Below, one piece after another: positions 49,711 through 58,474 of a stretch of 64,000 bases of DNA. Position numbers and translations under genes: made by a program. Position 1 is the stretch's first letter. The number at the start of each line of letters is the position of its first letter. Origin of the DNA: Nocardioides aurantiacus (lineage in GTDB: Bacteria > Actinomycetota > Actinomycetes > Propionibacteriales > Nocardioidaceae); contig NZ_RKHO01000001.1 in the NCBI RefSeq assembly GCF_003752505.1, forward strand, positions 2,790,001 through 2,854,000, in the 5' to 3' direction. The notes beneath the pieces were generated by a model that saw nothing but the letters and a program-made list of their open reading frames with translations, had not been told where the DNA came from and made no database searches.

Positions 49711-51021
49711 GTGACCTCGACTCCCGGTGCCGCAGCGTCGACCGCCCTGCTCACCGACCACTACGAGCTGACGATGCTGCAGGCCGCGCTGGCCAGCGGC
49801 GCGGCCCACCGGCGCTCCTTCTTCGAGCTGTTCCCACGCCGGCTGCCGGCCGGTCGCCGCTACGGCGTGGTCGCCGGGGTGGGGCGCGCGCTGGACGCCC
49901 TGGAGTCGTTCCGGTTCGGCGAGGCCGAGCTGGCGTTCCTGCGCGAGGAGCGCATCGTCGACGAGCCGACGCTGGCGTGGCTGGCCGACTACCGCTTCCA
50001 CGGCAACGTCTGGGGCTACCCCGAGGGCGAGATCTACTTCCCCTACTCCCCCCTGATGGTCGTCGAGTCGACCTTCGCGGAGGCCGTGGTGCTCGAGACC
50101 GTGCTGCTCTCGATCTACAACCACGACTCGGCGATCGCCTCGGCGGCCTCGCGGATGACCTGGGCGGCCGGCGAGCGTCCCTGCATCGAGATGGGCGCCC
50201 GGCGTACGCACGAGGGGGCGGCGGTGGCCAGCGCCCGGGCGGCGTACGTCGCCGGCTTCACCGCCACCTCCAACCTCCGCGCCCGCCAGAAGTACGGCGT
50301 CCCCAGCACCGGCACCAGCGCGCACTCCTTCACGCTGCTGCACGACTCCGAGACCGACGCCTTCCGCGCCCAGGTCGCCTCGCTGGGGCGCGGCACGACG
50401 CTGCTGGTCGACACCTACGACATCGCCGAGGCCGTCCGGCTCGGCGTCGAGGTGGCCGGCTCCGAGCTCGGCGCGGTGCGCATCGACTCCGGCGACCTCG
50501 GCGTGCTCGCCCACGAGGTGCGCCACCAGCTCGACGACCTCGGCGCCCACGACACCCGCATCATCGTCACCAGCGACCTCGACGAGTTCGCGATCGCCGG
50601 GCTCGCCTCGGCCCCCGTCGACGGCTACGGCGTCGGCACCCAGCTGGTCGTGGGCAGCGGCCACCCGACCTGCGGCTTCGTCTTCAAGCTGGTGGCCCGC
50701 GAGGACGACCGCGGCACGCTCGTCGGGGTCGCCAAGAAGAGCACCGACAAGATCTCGATCGGCGGCCGCAAGTACGCCCTGCGTCGGCTCTCGCCCCAGG
50801 GCGTCGCCGAGGCCGAGGTGGTCGGCATCGGCTCCCCCGCGGTCAACGACGGCGACGACCGGCCGCTGCTCACCCCGCTGGTGCGCGACGGCGAGGTCGT
50901 CGGCCGCGAGCCGCTCAAGGCCGCCCGGGCGCGGCACCTCCGCTCGCGCGACGAGCTGCCCCAGGTCGCGCGGCAGCTGTCCAAGGGCGACCCCGTGATC
51001 GAGACCGTCCACGAGCGGTAG
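49711..51021 (+). CDS. pncB: Nicotinate phosphoribosyltransferase
   Basis: A 436-residue enzyme of the NAD salvage (Preiss-Handler) pathway making nicotinate mononucleotide. [47 protein letters not shown] with the phosphorylated-His region, and [16 protein letters not shown] with [10 protein letters not shown] are all canonical. Next to a nicotinamidase gene, giving the pathway nicotinamide to nicotinate to NaMN. The order clpS divergent from pncB matches mycobacterial pncB1. Confidence 0.95.
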   Translation: MTSTPGAAASTALLTDHYELTMLQAALASGAAHRRSFFELFPRRLPAGRRYGVVAGVGRALDALESFRFGEAELAFLREERIVDEPTLAWLADYRFHGNVWGYPEGEIYFPYSPLMVVESTFAEAVVLETVLLSIYNHDSAIASAASRMTWAAGERPCIEMGARRTHEGAAVASARAAYVAGFTATSNLRARQKYGVPSTGTSAHSFTLLHDSETDAFRAQVASLGRGTTLLVDTYDIAEAVRLGVEVAGSELGAVRIDSGDLGVLAHEVRHQLDDLGAHDTRIIVTSDLDEFAIAGLASAPVDGYGVGTQLVVGSGHPTCGFVFKLVAREDDRGTLVGVAKKSTDKISIGGRKYALRRLSPQGVAEAEVVGIGSPAVNDGDDRPLLTPLVRDGEVVGREPLKAARARHLRSRDELPQVARQLSKGDPVIETVHER

Positions 51022-51024
51022 CCT
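51019..51024 (+). promoter_or_regulatory. -10-like element of pncA, leaderless spacing
   Basis: TAGCCT ends six bases before ATG 51031 and partly overlaps the pncB stop codon. It may provide a separate promoter for the nicotinamidase. Confidence 0.35.
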
Positions 51025-51030
51025 CCGCGC

Positions 51031-51606
51031 ATGAAGAGCGCCCTGATCGTCGTCGACGTCCAGAACGACTTCTGCGAGGGCGGCTCGCTGCCCGTCAGCG
51101 GTGGTGCGCGCGTCGCCGGCGAGGTCTCGCAGCTGCTGCGGGCGTGGTCGGCAGGCGGGTCCGGCGCTCCGTCGTACGACGTGGTGGTGGCGACGAAGGA
51201 CCACCACGTCGACCCGGGCGACCACTGGTCCAGCAACCCCGACTACGTCGACACCTGGCCGGTGCACTGCGAGGTCGGCACGGACGGCGAGGAGTTCCAC
51301 CCCGCCCTGGAGCACCGGCCCTTCGACGAGGTGTTCCGCAAGGGGCGCCACGAGGCGGCGTACTCCGGGTTCGAGGGCACCTCCCCCGACGGGGAGAAGC
51401 TCGCCTCCTGGCTCCGCGACCGCGGCATCGAGCAGGTCGACGTCTGCGGCATCGCCACCGACCACTGCGTCCGCGCCACCGTCCTCGACGCCGTCGGCGA
51501 GGGCTTCGAGACCCGCGTCCTCACCGACCTCTGCGTCGGCGTGGCCCCCGAGTCCACCGAGGCCGCCCTCGCCGCCTTCCGCGACGCCGGCGCCCACCTC
51601 ACCTGA
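51031..51606 (+). CDS. pncA: Nicotinamidase
   Basis: A 191-residue cysteine hydrolase of the isochorismatase superfamily turning nicotinamide into nicotinate. Asp9 (IVVDVQNDFCEGGSLPV), Lys104 (FRKGRHEAAYSGFEG) and Cys146 (GIATDHCVRAT) form the catalytic triad, and TKDHHVDPGDHWSSN carries the metal ligands. It follows pncB by nine bases. Homologues activate pyrazinamide in mycobacteria; no comment on this enzyme can be made from sequence beyond motif conservation. Confidence 0.94.
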   Translation: MKSALIVVDVQNDFCEGGSLPVSGGARVAGEVSQLLRAWSAGGSGAPSYDVVVATKDHHVDPGDHWSSNPDYVDTWPVHCEVGTDGEEFHPALEHRPFDEVFRKGRHEAAYSGFEGTSPDGEKLASWLRDRGIEQVDVCGIATDHCVRATVLDAVGEGFETRVLTDLCVGVAPESTEAALAAFRDAGAHLT

Positions 51607-51612
51607 CCCCGG

Positions 51613-52383
51613 CTACTCGCCGGTGAAGGTCGGGCGGCGCTTGGCGGCGAAGGCGGCCATGCCCTCGGCCGCGTCGGCGGTGCGGAGCAGGACCGACTGG
51701 CCCGAGCGCTCGCGGGCGAAGGCGCCCTCGAGGTCACCCAGGGTGGTGGCGTTGACGGCCTTCTTGGTCGCGGCGTACGCCAGGGGCGGGCCGGCCGCCA
51801 CCCGGGCCACCACGTCGGCCAGGCCCTGCTCGTAGTCGGCGTCGTCCACGACGTGGCTGACCAGCCCGGCCGCGTGGGCCTCGTCGGCGTCGATGCGCTC
51901 GGACAGCAGCGCCAGGCGCATCGTCCGGGCGCGGCCCACGGCCGCGGCGACCAGGGCGGTCGCGCCGCCGTCGGGCATCAGGCCGATCCGGGTGAAGGCC
52001 AGGGTCAGGGAGGCCGAGCGCGTCGCGACGACCAGGTCGCAGGCCAGCGCCAGCGGCATCCCGACGCCGGCGGCGACGCCGTTGAGGCCGCAGACGACGG
52101 GGACGGCGAGGTCGGTGACCGCGCGGACCAGCGCGTTGGCGCCGTCGACCGAGCCGCCGTCGTACTTCCCGGCCGGGTCCTCGCCGCCGAGGTCGGCCCC
52201 GGCGCAGAAGGCCGCGCCGGTCCCGGTGAGCACGACGACCCGGACGTCCGCGTCGGCGGTGGAGCCGCGCAGCGCCTCGGCGAGGTCGGCGACCATCTCG
52301 CCGGTGAGGGCGTTGGAGGAGTCGGGGCGGTCGAGGGTGAGCCACAGCGCAGCGCCCTCGCGTCGTACGAGCAGGTCGGCCAT
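51613..52383 (-). CDS. Enoyl-CoA hydratase/isomerase family protein
   Basis: A 256-residue crotonase-fold enzyme. VVVLTGTGAAFCAGADLGG and VVCGLNGVAAGVGMPLALAC form the oxyanion hole; ARIGLMPDGGATALV is in the place of the catalytic region, where the second catalytic Glu of typical hydratases appears as Asp (LMPDGGAT), suggesting an isomerase or another crotonase activity. A fatty-acid or aromatic degradation role is likely. Monocistronic and convergent with pncA. Confidence 0.87.
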   Translation of the reverse strand: MADLLVRREGAALWLTLDRPDSSNALTGEMVADLAEALRGSTADADVRVVVLTGTGAAFCAGADLGGEDPAGKYDGGSVDGANALVRAVTDLAVPVVCGLNGVAAGVGMPLALACDLVVATRSASLTLAFTRIGLMPDGGATALVAAAVGRARTMRLALLSERIDADEAHAAGLVSHVVDDADYEQGLADVVARVAAGPPLAYAATKKAVNATTLGDLEGAFARERSGQSVLLRTADAAEGMAAFAAKRRPTFTGE

Positions 52384-52440
52384 CGCCCCACTGTGCCCCG
52401 GGCCCCCGCCGAGGCGTGTGCATGACCCGCGCCACGCCGG

Positions 52441-52446
52441 TAGTGT
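52441..52446 (+). promoter_or_regulatory. -10-like element of the phosphoesterase gene
   Basis: TAGTGT ends seven bases before ATG 52454 (four before GTG 52451) with no ribosome-binding site, again fitting leaderless expression. Confidence 0.35.
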
Positions 52447-52453
52447 CCGGGTG

Positions 52454-53125
52454 ATGGTCACCACCCTGGTCGTCGCCGACGAGATCGCGTCGAACCTGCA
52501 GGACCACACCCTGCGGGACATCGCGCCGGGTCTCGTCCTGTCCGCGGGCGACCTGCCGTGGGACTACCTCGAGTGGATCGCCTCCACCGTCAGCTGCCCC
52601 GTCGTCTTCGTGCCGGGCAACCACGACCCCGAGGTCAGCCGGGCGCGCGAGTCCCGCAACGGCGTCTGGACCCTCGACGGCCGCTGGGCCGACTCCCCCC
52701 GCCCCGCCGGCGTGATCCACGCCGACCAGGAGGTCGTGGAGGTCGCCGGTCTCCGCATCGCCGGGCTCGGCGGCTGCGTGCAGTACCGACCCGGCCCGCA
52801 CCAGTACACCCAGCGCCAGTTCAACGGCCGCGCCGGCCGGCTCGTTCGCAAGGCCCGCCGCCGCGGTCCGGTCGACGTGCTGCTCACCCACGCGCCGCCG
52901 TTCGGCCTCGGTGACGAGGACGACGGCCCGCACGTCGGGATCGAGGCGCTGCACGGCGTGCTCGAGCGGCTGGAGCCGACCTGGCACCTGCACGGCCACA
53001 TCCACCCGTTCGGGATGCCCAAGCCCGACCGCACCGTGGGGCGTACGACGGTCCGCAACGTGATCCCCTGGCGCGTAATCGACATCACCGCCCGCACCGG
53101 GTCGATCGCGACGCAGTCGGCCTGA
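52454..53125 (+). CDS. Calcineurin-like metallophosphoesterase
   Basis: A 223-residue metallophosphoesterase. LSAGDLPW (G-D), VFVPGNHDPE (GNHD), LLTHAPPFGLGD (H) and WHLHGHIHPFG (GHxH) give the di-metal site; the first D-x-H motif at the N-terminus is degenerate (VVADEIASN), as in some short members. It may cleave phosphodiesters of nucleotides or nucleic acids. The ParB-like gene follows by 20 bases. Confidence 0.85.
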   Translation: MVTTLVVADEIASNLQDHTLRDIAPGLVLSAGDLPWDYLEWIASTVSCPVVFVPGNHDPEVSRARESRNGVWTLDGRWADSPRPAGVIHADQEVVEVAGLRIAGLGGCVQYRPGPHQYTQRQFNGRAGRLVRKARRRGPVDVLLTHAPPFGLGDEDDGPHVGIEALHGVLERLEPTWHLHGHIHPFGMPKPDRTVGRTTVRNVIPWRVIDITARTGSIATQSA

Positions 53126-53145
53126 GGACGGGGGATGATGGAGTC

Positions 53146-54033
53146 ATGGTGAGAGACACCGGCTCCCCCCGCGCCGATGCCGAGAACGACTTCCTGCGCG
53201 CCCGCAGGCACCAGACCCTGTCCCAGCTCGCCGGGTGGCTGCGCGCCGACACCGAGTCGGCCAAGGAGAGCCTGTCGTTCTCCGAGGTCGTCAAGGCGCT
53301 GGGCCGCCGCGGCGAGCACTCGCTCGGCATCCAGGTGATCCCGCTGGACCGCATCGTCGGGTCGGTCGACAAGGTCCGCGACTTCGACCGCCGCTTCCGT
53401 CCCACCACCGACAAGAGCCGCCAGCGCTGGGAGCAGATCGCCCGGAAGACCCGCGAGGGCCACTACTTCCCGCCGATCGACGTCTACAAGCTCGGCAACC
53501 TCTACTTCGTGCGCGACGGCCACCACCGCGTCTCCGTCGCCCGCTCGCTGGGGACCCGCGAGATCGAGGCGATGGTCACCGAGATCGAGACCGTCATCGA
53601 CACCGAGGGCATCGGCGGCCGCCGCGACCTGGACGGCAAGAACTGGGGCCTGCGGTTCCTCAAGCGGGTGCCGCTCACCGGTCACCGCCGCGCCGAGATC
53701 AACTGCACCCGCCCCGACGACTACCACCGGCTCGCCGAGATGGTCGAGGCGTGGGCCTGCCGGCTGATGCACGCCGAGCGCGCCTACTTCGACGAGGAGA
53801 CGATGGCGCGGCGCTGGTTCGACGAGGAGTACACGCCCGTCCTGCAGATGATCGACGACGCCGGGGTGCGCGGTCCGCTGGAGACCGGCGCCGACGCCTA
53901 CATCCGCGTGGCCGGCGAGCGCTACCGCCTGATCCGTGAGCACGCCTGGAACACCGAGGTCCTCCAGATGATCCGCGACCAGCAGGAGCGTGCCCGCCGG
54001 CGCTCGAGCCCCGGCGGGGCCGTCCGCGCGTGA
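53146..54033 (+). CDS. ParB-like nuclease-domain protein
   Basis: A 295-residue protein with an N-terminal ParB/sulfiredoxin-like domain: IQVIPLDRIVGSVDKVRDFD, HYFPPIDVYKLGNLYFVRDG and GHHRVSVARSLGTREIEAMV (the G-x-H-R motif that binds CTP/nucleotides in ParB). It lacks a clear ParB helix-turn-helix and has a long C-terminal helical region with YHRLAEMVEAWACRLMHAER. It is therefore not the chromosomal ParB but one of its stand-alone relatives, of unknown target. Probably cotranscribed with the phosphoesterase. Confidence 0.75.
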   Translation: MVRDTGSPRADAENDFLRARRHQTLSQLAGWLRADTESAKESLSFSEVVKALGRRGEHSLGIQVIPLDRIVGSVDKVRDFDRRFRPTTDKSRQRWEQIARKTREGHYFPPIDVYKLGNLYFVRDGHHRVSVARSLGTREIEAMVTEIETVIDTEGIGGRRDLDGKNWGLRFLKRVPLTGHRRAEINCTRPDDYHRLAEMVEAWACRLMHAERAYFDEETMARRWFDEEYTPVLQMIDDAGVRGPLETGADAYIRVAGERYRLIREHAWNTEVLQMIRDQQERARRRSSPGGAVRA

Positions 54034-54095
54034 CTGACGCCTGGCCGACCCCCGACCCGGCGCCGGCCCGGGCTGAGCCCCGGGCCGGACCCGGA

Positions 54096-55286
54096 TCAGC
54101 TCGCAGCGCCCGCCCGCTCGTGCGACTCGTGGGTGAGGTTCTCGCCGGTCTCGCCGTCGAAGACGTGCATCTTCGCGGTGTCGACCCACAGCTGCGCCTG
54201 CTGGCCCGACCGCACGTGCGCCGCCGCGTCGAGGCGGGCGTTGACCTGCGTGCCCTCGCTGTGCATGTCCTGGCCGGAGTCGGCCGCGAGGTCGTCGAGG
54301 TCCCGCGAGGTCGCGGTCGAGCCGCGCACGCTGAAGTAGGCGTAGACGTCGGAGCCCATCGACTCCACCAGGTCGACCGGCACCTCGAAGGTCGAGCCCG
54401 GCTTGTCGCCCACCAGGGCGGCGTCCTCGAAGTGCTCGGGCCGGATGCCGACGATGACCTCACGACCCTTGCTGCGCTCGACCGCGCGACGGATCCGATC
54501 GGGCATCTGCAGCTGGCCGAGGCCGGTGGCGAGCGCCTCCCCCTCGATGGTGGCGGGCAGGAAGTTCATCGAGGGGCTGCCGATGAAGCCGGCCACGAAC
54601 AGGTTGCGCGGCTGCTCGTAGAGCTCGGTCGGCGAGCCGACCTGCTGCACGATGCCGCCACGCATCACCACGACGCGGTCGCCGAGCGTCATCGCCTCGG
54701 TCTGGTCGTGGGTGACGTAGAGGGTGGTCGTGGCCAGCGACTTCTGGATCCGCGAGACCTGGGTGCGCATCTGCACGCGCAGCTTGGCGTCGAGGTTGGA
54801 CAGCGGCTCGTCCATCAGGAACGCCTTGGGGCTGCGGACGATCGCGCGCCCCATCGCGACCCGCTGCCGCTGGCCGCCGGAGAGGTTGGCCGGCTTGCGG
54901 TCGAGGTGCTGGGTCAGCTCCAGCATGGTGGCGGCCTCGTCGACCTTGCTCTTGATGGTGGCCTTGTCGACGCCCGCGAGGGTCAGCGGGAACGCCATGT
55001 TCTCGCCCACCGTCATGTGGGGGTAGAGCGCGTAGGACTGGAACACCATCGCGATGTCGCGGTCCTTGGGCGCCTTGTCGTTGACCACCTTGCCGTCGAT
55101 GCGCAGCTCGCCCTGGGTGATGTCCTCCAGCCCGGCGACCATGTTGAGGGTGGTGGACTTCCCGCAGCCCGAGGGGCCGACCAGGATGATGAACTCGCCG
55201 TCGGCGATGGTCAGGTTGAAGTCGTCGACGGCCAGGGCCCCGTCGGGGTAGCGCTTGACGACGTGGTCCAGGACGATTTCAGCCAC
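54096..55286 (-). CDS. sugC: Trehalose/maltose-type ABC importer ATPase (SugC/MsiK-like)
   Basis: A 396-residue ATPase of the CUT1 sugar importers. Walker A is LVGPSGCGKSTTLNMVAGLE, signature NLSGGQRQRVAMGRAIV, Walker B AFLMDEPLSNLDAKLRVQM, H-loop YVTHDQTEAMTLGDRV, and a C-terminal TOBE/MalK-type regulatory domain with VIVGIRPEHFEDA. Last gene of lpqY-sugA-sugB-sugC. Because actinobacteria also use one MsiK for many importers, it could serve other systems too. Confidence 0.92.
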   Translation of the reverse strand: MAEIVLDHVVKRYPDGALAVDDFNLTIADGEFIILVGPSGCGKSTTLNMVAGLEDITQGELRIDGKVVNDKAPKDRDIAMVFQSYALYPHMTVGENMAFPLTLAGVDKATIKSKVDEAATMLELTQHLDRKPANLSGGQRQRVAMGRAIVRSPKAFLMDEPLSNLDAKLRVQMRTQVSRIQKSLATTTLYVTHDQTEAMTLGDRVVVMRGGIVQQVGSPTELYEQPRNLFVAGFIGSPSMNFLPATIEGEALATGLGQLQMPDRIRRAVERSKGREVIVGIRPEHFEDAALVGDKPGSTFEVPVDLVESMGSDVYAYFSVRGSTATSRDLDDLAADSGQDMHSEGTQVNARLDAAAHVRSGQQAQLWVDTAKMHVFDGETGENLTHESHERAGAAS

Positions 55287-55316
55287 GGGGTGCTCCTTTG
55301 TTGGTGGTCGCGGGCC

Positions 55317-56156
55317 CTAGCCCTTGACCGCTCCGGACGTGAGGCCGGCGACGATCCGCCGCTGGAAGAACAGCACGAAGATGACGATCGGGATGGTGAT
55401 GATGACCGCGGCGGCGGCCACCGCGGCGACGGGCTTCTCGAACGTCGTCGCGCCGGTGAAGTAGGACATCGCCGCGGGCACCGTGCGGGCGCTGTTGGTC
55501 GAGGTCAGCGAGATCGCGAACAGGAAGTCGTTCCAGCAGGCGATGAAGACCAGGATCGCGGTGGTGAACACCCCGGGCATGGCCAGCGGCGCGATCACCT
55601 TGCGGAAGGCCTGGTACGGCGTGGCGCCGTCCATCTTGGCGGCCTTCTCCAGCTCCCACGGGATCTCCCGGAAGAACGCCGAGAGGGTGTAGATCGCCAG
55701 CGGCAGCGCGAAGGTGATGTAGGGCAGGATCAGGCCGAGCCAGGTGTCGAAGATCCCGATCGTCGTCCACATCTTGAACATCGGCGTCACCAGCGCGATC
55801 TGCGGGAACATCGAGATCAGCAGCGACATCGCCACGATGGTCCGCTTGCCGGGGAACTCCAGCCGGGCGATGGCGTACGCCGCCATGGTGCCCAGCAGCA
55901 GCGCCACGAACGTCGCGATCACGCAGATCCCGATGGAGTTGATGAGCGCCCGGACGAAGTCCTCGTTGGCGAAGATCTCGCTGTAGGCCTCCCCGGTCGG
56001 CTTGCGGACGAGGAAGTTGCCGTCGTTGAGGGTGTCGTCGCCCTTGAGCGAGAGCGACACGATCCACACGACGGGGATGAAGGCGTAGAGCAGCACGATC
56101 AGGTCGACCGCGGCCCAGCCGGCCTTCTTGGTGGGCGTGATGGTGTCGGCGCTCAT
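55317..56156 (-). CDS. sugB: Sugar ABC transporter permease (SugB-like)
   Basis: A 279-residue MalG-type permease with six helices. The EAA loop is [19 protein letters not shown] followed by [20 protein letters not shown]. Pairs with SugA and SugC. ATG 56156 begins [10 protein letters not shown]. Thirty bases separate it from the ATPase. Confidence 0.93.
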   Translation of the reverse strand: MSADTITPTKKAGWAAVDLIVLLYAFIPVVWIVSLSLKGDDTLNDGNFLVRKPTGEAYSEIFANEDFVRALINSIGICVIATFVALLLGTMAAYAIARLEFPGKRTIVAMSLLISMFPQIALVTPMFKMWTTIGIFDTWLGLILPYITFALPLAIYTLSAFFREIPWELEKAAKMDGATPYQAFRKVIAPLAMPGVFTTAILVFIACWNDFLFAISLTSTNSARTVPAAMSYFTGATTFEKPVAAVAAAAVIITIPIVIFVLFFQRRIVAGLTSGAVKG

Positions 56157-56205
56157 GCGGGGCCCCCTGTCGAGCGCGAGCGGAGCGAGTGGTCGGCTGG
56201 GGTGC

Positions 56206-57135
56206 TCAACGCGACTCCCCCTGTCCGGGCGCGGAGGCCCCGAAGAGCTTCACGAACAGGAACGCGATGATCGCGATGGTGATGAAGATCAGCACCGCCA
56301 TCGTCGAGCCGATGCCGAGGTTGAGCCCGCGGATCAGGTTGTTGTAGGCGACCATCGACACCGACGAGGTGTCGTTGGCCCCGCTCGTCAGCACGAAGAT
56401 GTTGTCGAAGACCCGGAACGCGTCGAGGGTGCGGAACAGCAGCGCGACGAGGATCGAGGGCTTGATCAGCGGGACGGTGATCTTCCAGAACCGCTGCCAC
56501 GCGGTGGCCCCGTCCATCGAGGCGGCCTTGAGCAGGTCCTCGGGCACCAGCGCCAGGCCGGCCATCAGCAGCAGCGCCATGAACGGCACCGTCTTCCAGA
56601 CCTCGGCCAGGATGATGATCCAGATCGAGGACCAGCGGTCGGTCAGCGGCGCGGCGTCGCCGGCGAGCCAGCCGATGTCCTGGGTCCAGGCGAACCGCCA
56701 GGAGAAGGCGGCCACGACGGTGACGATGGCGTAGGGCACCAGCGCCGAGGTGCGGACCAGGCCGCGGCCCACCAGGGTCCGGTGCATCACCACCGCGAGC
56801 ATCATGCCGAAGACGAGCTCGAGGAAGGCGCTGATGACCGTGATGAACATCGTCAGCCCGAAGGCCGTCCACCAGATCGGGCTGGTCAGCACGGTGACGT
56901 AGTTGGAGAACCCGACGAACTCGTTCTGCCCCGGCAGCCGCAGGTCGGCGCGGAAGAAGGACAGGTAGATGGCGTAGAGGATGGGGTACGCCGTGACGGC
57001 GAGCATGAACACGACCGCCGGGGCGCAGAGCAGCATCCCCAGCTTGCGCTCGGCCCGCTTGCCGTCGCTGGCGCGCTTCTTGGCGATCTCCACCGCCTCG
57101 TCGGCGCCGGTCGGCTGCTGCAGGGTGGTGCTCAC
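56206..57135 (-). CDS. sugA: Sugar ABC transporter permease (SugA-like)
   Basis: A 309-residue MalF-type permease. It begins with a cytosolic tail, then [20 protein letters not shown], and the EAA loop [20 protein letters not shown] followed by [23 protein letters not shown] 57135 overlaps the lpqY stop (GTGA), so binding protein and permease are co-translated. Confidence 0.93.
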   Translation of the reverse strand: MSTTLQQPTGADEAVEIAKKRASDGKRAERKLGMLLCAPAVVFMLAVTAYPILYAIYLSFFRADLRLPGQNEFVGFSNYVTVLTSPIWWTAFGLTMFITVISAFLELVFGMMLAVVMHRTLVGRGLVRTSALVPYAIVTVVAAFSWRFAWTQDIGWLAGDAAPLTDRWSSIWIIILAEVWKTVPFMALLLMAGLALVPEDLLKAASMDGATAWQRFWKITVPLIKPSILVALLFRTLDAFRVFDNIFVLTSGANDTSSVSMVAYNNLIRGLNLGIGSTMAVLIFITIAIIAFLFVKLFGASAPGQGESR

Positions 57136-58400
57136 GGCAGGATCCCCTTCCCGTCGATGGCGTCCTGGATGGCCGACTTCAGCTCCTCGGCCGTGGCCTC
57201 GGGATCGATCTGGCTGGGCGGCGAGAGCGTGCTGGACACGATGGTCGAGATGTTCTGGTAGAGCGGCGTGATCGGCCGCGGGACGGCCGTCTCGAGCTCG
57301 TTGAGCATCTCCGGGCCCATCGGGTAGGCCTCCTTGAACTCCGCCTCCTCGTAGACGCTGGGCGCGACCGGCGGGTCACCGGACTCCAGCGAGGTCTCCA
57401 GCTGGTGCTCGGGGGTGCGCAGGCACATCGCGGCGTCGAAGGTCTCCTCCGGGTGCTTGCTGTAGGTGCTGACCGCGTAGTTCATGCCGCCGAGCGTGGC
57501 CCGGGGCTTCTCGCCCTCGGCGAACTCGGGGAGCTCGGAGTAGCCGAGATCGTTGGCGACGTCCTCGTTGGCGGCCTTCATCGCCGAGAGCACGTAGGGC
57601 CAGTTCATGATGAACGCGGCCTGCTCGTTCTGCATCTGGGCGAAGATCTCGGGCTCCTGGCTGTTGGACAGCGAGGCGCTCGCGACGCCGCTGTCGGCCA
57701 GGCCCTTGAGGATCTCCAGCGCCTGCACCGTCTTGTCGTCGACGGTCACCTCGGTGCTGTCCTCGTTGACCAGGGTGCCGCCCAGCGAGGACAGGATGGT
57801 GTTGAAGGCGACGACGTAGCCCTCGTACTGCGCGGCGGTGATGCCGACGACGTAGGGCTTGTCCTCCTCCTTGAGCGCCTTGGCCTGCTCGATCACGCCG
57901 TCCCAGGTGGTCGGCGGGTCGGGCACCAGCGACTTGCGGAACCACAGCAGCTGCACGTTGGTGTGCTTGGGGACGCCGTAGAGCTTGTCCTCCCACATCG
58001 CGGTGTCGATGGTCGGCTGGAGCGTGTCCTTCGTGCCGGCGTCGGCCTGCTCCGGGGTCAGCTCGCGGATCCAGCCGGCCTCGGCGAACTCGGCCGTCCA
58101 GGTGACGTCCATGCCCAGCAGGTCCAGGCTGTCGTCCCCGGCGGCGAGGCGGCGTACGAGCTGCTCGCGCTGCCCGTCGGCGTCGCTCGGGAGCAGGTTG
58201 CCGACGATGCGGTACGCGCCGTCGGCCTGCTCGTTGCAGTCGGCGATGATCTTGTCGAACCCGGCGGCGGACGCACCGCCGTACAGGTTGATGACGGGGA
58301 CGCCCCCGTCACCGCCGCCGCAGGCCGAGAGCAGGCCGCAGGCGAGGACACCGGTGGCGGCGGCACCCACCAGGCGCTGAGGACGTGGACGACGACGCAT
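57132..58400 (-). CDS. lpqY: LpqY-like sugar-binding lipoprotein
   Basis: A 422-residue lipoprotein with signal peptide and lipobox LLSAC (lipidated Cys27). The stretch LLGMDVTWTAEFAEAGWIRE and the start VINLYGGASAAGFDKIIADC match mycobacterial LpqY, the trehalose-binding partner of SugABC, rather than general maltose-binding proteins. It should take up trehalose or a related disaccharide. An alpha-glucosidase gene lies just upstream on the same strand. The promoter region 58401-58474 has no clear consensus. Confidence 0.88.
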   Translation of the reverse strand: MRRRPRPQRLVGAAATGVLACGLLSACGGGDGGVPVINLYGGASAAGFDKIIADCNEQADGAYRIVGNLLPSDADGQREQLVRRLAAGDDSLDLLGMDVTWTAEFAEAGWIRELTPEQADAGTKDTLQPTIDTAMWEDKLYGVPKHTNVQLLWFRKSLVPDPPTTWDGVIEQAKALKEEDKPYVVGITAAQYEGYVVAFNTILSSLGGTLVNEDSTEVTVDDKTVQALEILKGLADSGVASASLSNSQEPEIFAQMQNEQAAFIMNWPYVLSAMKAANEDVANDLGYSELPEFAEGEKPRATLGGMNYAVSTYSKHPEETFDAAMCLRTPEHQLETSLESGDPPVAPSVYEEAEFKEAYPMGPEMLNELETAVPRPITPLYQNISTIVSSTLSPPSQIDPEATAEELKSAIQDAIDGKGILP

Positions 58401-58474
58401 GGCTGCTCCTCGGTCCCCCGCACGGAAGTGGGATCGCGCTCACGTGACCTGGATCACAACGGGGAGACAGCAAC

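Noticed and set aside
49591-51597. 668-codon minus-strand frame opposite pncB and pncA
   Set aside because: Low-complexity antisense shadow of two well-recognised genes.
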